Assembly (NCBI GenBank): GCA_023415725.1
Contig: JAEZJR010000133.1
Coordinates: forward strand, 1 to 9,069
Length of the DNA stretch: 9,069 nt
Reading direction: 5' to 3'
Source: Acidobacteriota bacterium
GTDB taxonomy: Bacteria; Acidobacteriota; Blastocatellia; Pyrinomonadales; Pyrinomonadaceae
Shown here one piece after another: positions 6,123-9,069 of the stretch (within the stretch, counting starts at the first letter, position 1; every line of letters starts with the position of its first letter). Made by a program: the position numbers and the translations under genes. The notes beneath the pieces were generated by a model that was not told the origin of the DNA, searched no databases, and saw only the letters and a program-made list of their open reading frames with translations.

Positions 6123-6152
6123 GCAGATACGCCTATCTCGTCGATCTTGCCT

Positions 6153-8495
6153 ATGTCAAAGAATCTCATAAGATCACTCCTCCGGGCCGCAGTAGTAATT
6201 ACGGCCTTGTTTGCTCCGATCAACGCTCAAACCGGTTCCATTCCCATCACCGGCTTGTCTTCGACCGTACGAGTTACGCGCGATTCACGTCATATTCCGT
6301 ATATCTCCGCCGCTAACGAGAACGATCTGTATTTTGTTCAGGGTTACGTCACGGCGAGCGACCGGTTGTGGCAGATGGACATGATGCGGCGGCTTGCCCG
6401 CGGCGAAACCGCTGAACTTTCGGGCAAGATGACATTGGACGAAGACAAACGGTGGCGTCGCCTCGGTTTCGCGAAGATCGCCGAAGACAGTTACCAGTTT
6501 CTCTCTCCCGAGCTTAAGTCCGCGCTGGACAACTACGCGAAGGGCGTCAACGCTTACATCGCAACTCTCGACGACAACACGATCCCAGTCGAATTCAAGA
6601 TCCTTCAATACAAGCCGCGGCCTTGGACGCCAGCTGACACCCTAATCGCCGGAAAAATATTGGCTGATGCCTTAAGTTCAACATGGCGGCTCGACCTTCT
6701 CAAGGCGACGCTGATGCAAAGCCTTCCAAAGGAAAAGTTTGAAGATCTGGCCGAGGTTAGGACCGAATATGACGTCATAATGTTCGGAAAAGACACTGCG
6801 GTGAAGCGGGCCTCGTTGGAGTATTCGCCTACAACCGTGGTTGATCCGAATGCTATGGCGACCGCCGACCATTTGGAGGCGGTCCGTGACGCCTCTCTCG
6901 CACGCATTGGCCTATTTGCCGAGGACCTCGCTGCGAGCAATAACTGGGTGATATCGGGAAAGCGAACTGCCGATGGAAGGCCCCTTCTGGCGAATGATCC
7001 CCATCTCTCGCCGACCGCTCCGGGCATTTGGTACATGACGCACCTTGAAACGCCTTCAATGCGCGTGGCCGGAGTGACCTTTCCGGGCGTCCCGGGTATC
7101 GTCCTCGGTCATAACGAGCACATTGCCTGGGGCGCCACGAACGTCGGCCCGGACGTTCAGGATCTCTTCATCGAGACATTCGACTCGGAGGGGCGGGTGA
7201 AGACCCCAAACGGTTGGGAACAGCCGACGATCCGCAAGGAAACGATCAATGTCCGAACGAATTTGTTAAAGACCGAAACTCAGCCTGAAACGATCGAAGT
7301 TGTAGAAACGAGAAACGGGGTTGTCATACTCGAAGAAGGAGGGAAGCGATACGCACTTAAATGGACTGCCCGTGACCCGAAGAACGTCGATTTCGAGGCA
7401 TTCTTCCGCCTGAATCGGGCTAAAAATTGGGAAGAATTCCGAAAGGCTCTCTCGAACTATCGCGGAGCGACGCAGAATTTCGTTTACGCCGACACGAAGG
7501 GGAACATCGGCTGGCAAATTGCCGGCGGCATCCCGACCCGCCGAAACGGCGATGGCTCCTTACCATACGACGGTTCGACCAACGACGGCGAGTGGACGGG
7601 ATACATCGCGCTGAACGACCTACCCAACCTGTTTAACCCACCATCCGGTCTGATCGTGACGGCCAACCAGCGAATTGTGGGAACGGACTACAAATACCCG
7701 CAGCTGGTTCGTGATTTCGCTCCACCATGGCGGGCAAGGCGCATTTACGACCTTTTAAACAAAGAATCGAAAGCGACGATGGAAAACGTCCGGTCGGCCC
7801 AATACGACTCACTTAACATCCCTCTGTCCAACCTTGCAAAGGAGATCGTTAAGGCGGGTGCGGCCTCTTCAGATACCCTGGAGATGCTAAAGAATTGGGG
7901 CGGGGATATGGCGCCCGATTCCCGTGGTGCTCTTGTCGCAAACGAGATCCGTAATTGCATGGCTAACCGGATCGCTGAAAGCAGCAGATCCGCGCCGGCC
8001 GCGACGGTTCGTGAGCGTATTCTCGATCGTGCCGTACGGAATAGGATCCAACTTTGGCTTCCGGCGTCGGTCCCGGATTACGAAACGCTTATGCGTTCTT
8101 GCGATGCAGACGCTGCATCGTCGCTCCAAAAACGTTACGGTGCGGACAGATCAAAATGGGTTTGGGGAAATGTTTCGATTTCCAGATTCCCGCACCCTCT
8201 CGCGGCCGCTCCGCTGATCGGAGGGCAGTTCAAGACACCTGTTATCGGGATCGCGGGTAGTGGTCAAACCCCCAACGTCGCATCAGGCGTTTCAATGAGG
8301 TTCATCGCAAGCCCCGGAAATTGGGATGCAACACGTCACGTTATCCCTCTGGGCCAGAGCGGTGACCCAAGATCGAAGCATTTCACAGATCAATTCGACC
8401 TCTGGCGAACAGGGGGGCCAGCGATCTTCCCGTTCTCGAAAGAAGCGGTGGAAAAAGCGGCAATCAGCCGATTGGAGTTCGTGCCGGCACGTTAG
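6153..8495 (+). CDS. Secreted penicillin acylase family Ntn-hydrolase (penicillin/AHL/cephalosporin-acylase-like)
   Basis: A 780-residue precursor. ATG 6153 is preferred; an in-frame TTG at 6147 adds two residues, and neither has a clear ribosome site. Residues 1-25 are a signal peptide ending INA, so it is periplasmic or extracellular. Family enzymes self-cleave into alpha and beta chains, exposing an N-terminal Ser that hydrolyses amide bonds of acylated substrates. The alpha region (about 26-261) shows the conserved FVQGYVTASDRLWQMD-type block. The beta chain should begin at Ser262 in ASNNWV. Position 23 of the beta chain is His (NDPH), as in AHL acylases such as PvdQ and cephalosporin acylases, whereas E. 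coli penicillin G acylase has Gln there. Asn505 (beta 244) in TANQR matches the oxyanion-hole Asn. Length is normal and no key residue is missing. The natural substrate is unknown: quorum-signal, antibiotic or N-acyl amino acid/peptide are all possible. It is convergent with ruvX, 21 bp apart. Confidence 0.92.
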   Translation: MSKNLIRSLLRAAVVITALFAPINAQTGSIPITGLSSTVRVTRDSRHIPYISAANENDLYFVQGYVTASDRLWQMDMMRRLARGETAELSGKMTLDEDKRWRRLGFAKIAEDSYQFLSPELKSALDNYAKGVNAYIATLDDNTIPVEFKILQYKPRPWTPADTLIAGKILADALSSTWRLDLLKATLMQSLPKEKFEDLAEVRTEYDVIMFGKDTAVKRASLEYSPTTVVDPNAMATADHLEAVRDASLARIGLFAEDLAASNNWVISGKRTADGRPLLANDPHLSPTAPGIWYMTHLETPSMRVAGVTFPGVPGIVLGHNEHIAWGATNVGPDVQDLFIETFDSEGRVKTPNGWEQPTIRKETINVRTNLLKTETQPETIEVVETRNGVVILEEGGKRYALKWTARDPKNVDFEAFFRLNRAKNWEEFRKALSNYRGATQNFVYADTKGNIGWQIAGGIPTRRNGDGSLPYDGSTNDGEWTGYIALNDLPNLFNPPSGLIVTANQRIVGTDYKYPQLVRDFAPPWRARRIYDLLNKESKATMENVRSAQYDSLNIPLSNLAKEIVKAGAASSDTLEMLKNWGGDMAPDSRGALVANEIRNCMANRIAESSRSAPAATVRERILDRAVRNRIQLWLPASVPDYETLMRSCDADAASSLQKRYGADRSKWVWGNVSISRFPHPLAAAPLIGGQFKTPVIGIAGSGQTPNVASGVSMRFIASPGNWDATRHVIPLGQSGDPRSKHFTDQFDLWRTGGPAIFPFSKEAVEKAAISRLEFVPAR

Positions 8496-8516
8496 ATCCT
8501 GGTGACTTCATCCGCT

Positions 8517-8993
8517 TCATGACCGCCGTCTCGAAAGGAAATCCGAGAGGATTATCGCCGCCGCCTCGGAATCGACGTCGGATTTAGTATCCTCGGGTTT
8601 CACGCCTCGGTCCCATAACCGCTTCCGCGCCTCGTAGGTGGTGACGCGTTCATCTTGCATGCTAACGGGGATGTTTAGCGAAAGGGCCAGTTTTCGGCCC
8701 ATTGACTCTGCCTCATCGGTCATCTCGATTCGCTCACCCTCAAAACCGAGCGGCAAACCAACAACAACCGCCACGGCATCGAAGTCCGAGACGATCTGTT
8801 TGATATCCGAGAGTAGTTTTTTCCACGAGGTTCGGGCTAGCGTTTTGACGGGACTTGCGATGAGTTGGGTTTCGTCGCTTACCGCAAGGCCGACGAATTT
8901 CGTTCCCGGATCGATCGCAACGATTCGTCCAGCGGCTGGAACAGCGAAAACATCTGCAAATTCAACGGGATTGGCCGTTTCTTTTCGTTGCAC
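8517..8993 (-). CDS. ruvX: Putative pre-16S rRNA nuclease / Holliday junction resolvase-like protein RuvX (YqgF)
   Basis: A 158-residue RNase H-fold protein. GTG 8993 is the only plausible start: an in-frame TAA lies 16 codons upstream with no other start codon between, and no good alternative is present before the first motif. The protein has about 20 residues before the usual N-terminus. Motifs in order: IDPGTKFVGLAVSD with Asp28, VVGLPLGFEGE (about 77-87), DERVTTYEAR with Glu115, and DSEAAAIIL with Asp141, the expected acidic metal-binding residues. Family members process the 5' end of 16S rRNA precursor and were earlier proposed as Holliday junction resolvases. No Shine-Dalgarno sequence is visible before the GTG. 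It is convergent with the acylase gene. Confidence 0.93.
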   Translation of the reverse strand: MQRKETANPVEFADVFAVPAAGRIVAIDPGTKFVGLAVSDETQLIASPVKTLARTSWKKLLSDIKQIVSDFDAVAVVVGLPLGFEGERIEMTDEAESMGRKLALSLNIPVSMQDERVTTYEARKRLWDRGVKPEDTKSDVDSEAAAIILSDFLSRRRS

Positions 8994-9069
8994 TGCGTGG
9001 TCGGATGTCGGATAATCGTTGGAATCGCTGAAAACCTTGGTTTATCGGCTTGCGTATCATCTTAGCAGT

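Noticed and set aside
5938..6152. Intrinsic terminator after the aldehyde dehydrogenase gene or a small RNA in this gap
   Set aside because: Only 3-4 bp stems such as CCC-GTGC-GGG are present, with no T-run; nothing supports an RNA gene.
8994..9069. End of another gene upstream of ruvX
   Set aside because: Only 76 bp remain and no conserved peptide or clear gene end can be read there.

Overview
The window reads as ordinary chromosomal DNA from a moderately GC-rich Gram-negative-type bacterium with an envelope rich in lipoproteins. Two lipoproteins carry Asn/Thr/Ala-rich linkers straight after the lipobox cysteine. With the mix of peptidoglycan enzymes, a monohaem cytochrome lipoprotein and a secreted penicillin-acylase-family enzyme, this suggests Acidobacteriota (Blastocatellia/Pyrinomonadaceae-like). 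That placement is inference from style, not from a marker gene. No mobile element, CRISPR array or integrase is visible.

Left part (1-3858): four cell-wall genes. Two paralogous M15/VanY-like putative D,D-carboxypeptidases on the + strand (60-950 and 3121-3858) flank a minus-strand pair: an M23 (LytM-type) endopeptidase (2360-3040) followed by an L,D-transpeptidase lipoprotein (953-2281). The first M15 gene runs tail-to-tail into the transpeptidase gene with 2 bp between stops. The second M15 gene is divergent from the M23 gene across an 80-bp spacer with candidate promoters for both directions. The known activities of the families fit together: carboxypeptidases trim pentapeptides to the tetrapeptide donors used by L,D-transpeptidases, and M23 enzymes cut peptide cross-links. 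One M15 paralog has a signal peptide and the other has none.

Middle (3863-5937): a complete tRNA-Arg(UCG) with encoded CCA on the minus strand, then a minus-strand monohaem cytochrome c lipoprotein. Divergent from it lies a + strand NAD(P)-dependent aldehyde dehydrogenase of unknown substrate.

Right part (5938-9069): a non-coding stretch of about 215 bp with a G9 tract and a repeated AACTGGT heptamer. It precedes a large secreted Ntn-hydrolase of the penicillin/acyl-homoserine-lactone acylase family (6153-8495), which is convergent with ruvX/yqgF (8517-8993, minus). The last 76 bp hold no recognisable gene, only the region upstream of ruvX. No gene-free stretch exceeds 300 bp.

The most interesting element is the duplicated, active-site-divergent M15 pair around the M23/L,D-transpeptidase genes, with one copy apparently cytoplasmic and expressed from a near-leaderless promoter. 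I see no convincing wholly novel defence or mobile system.
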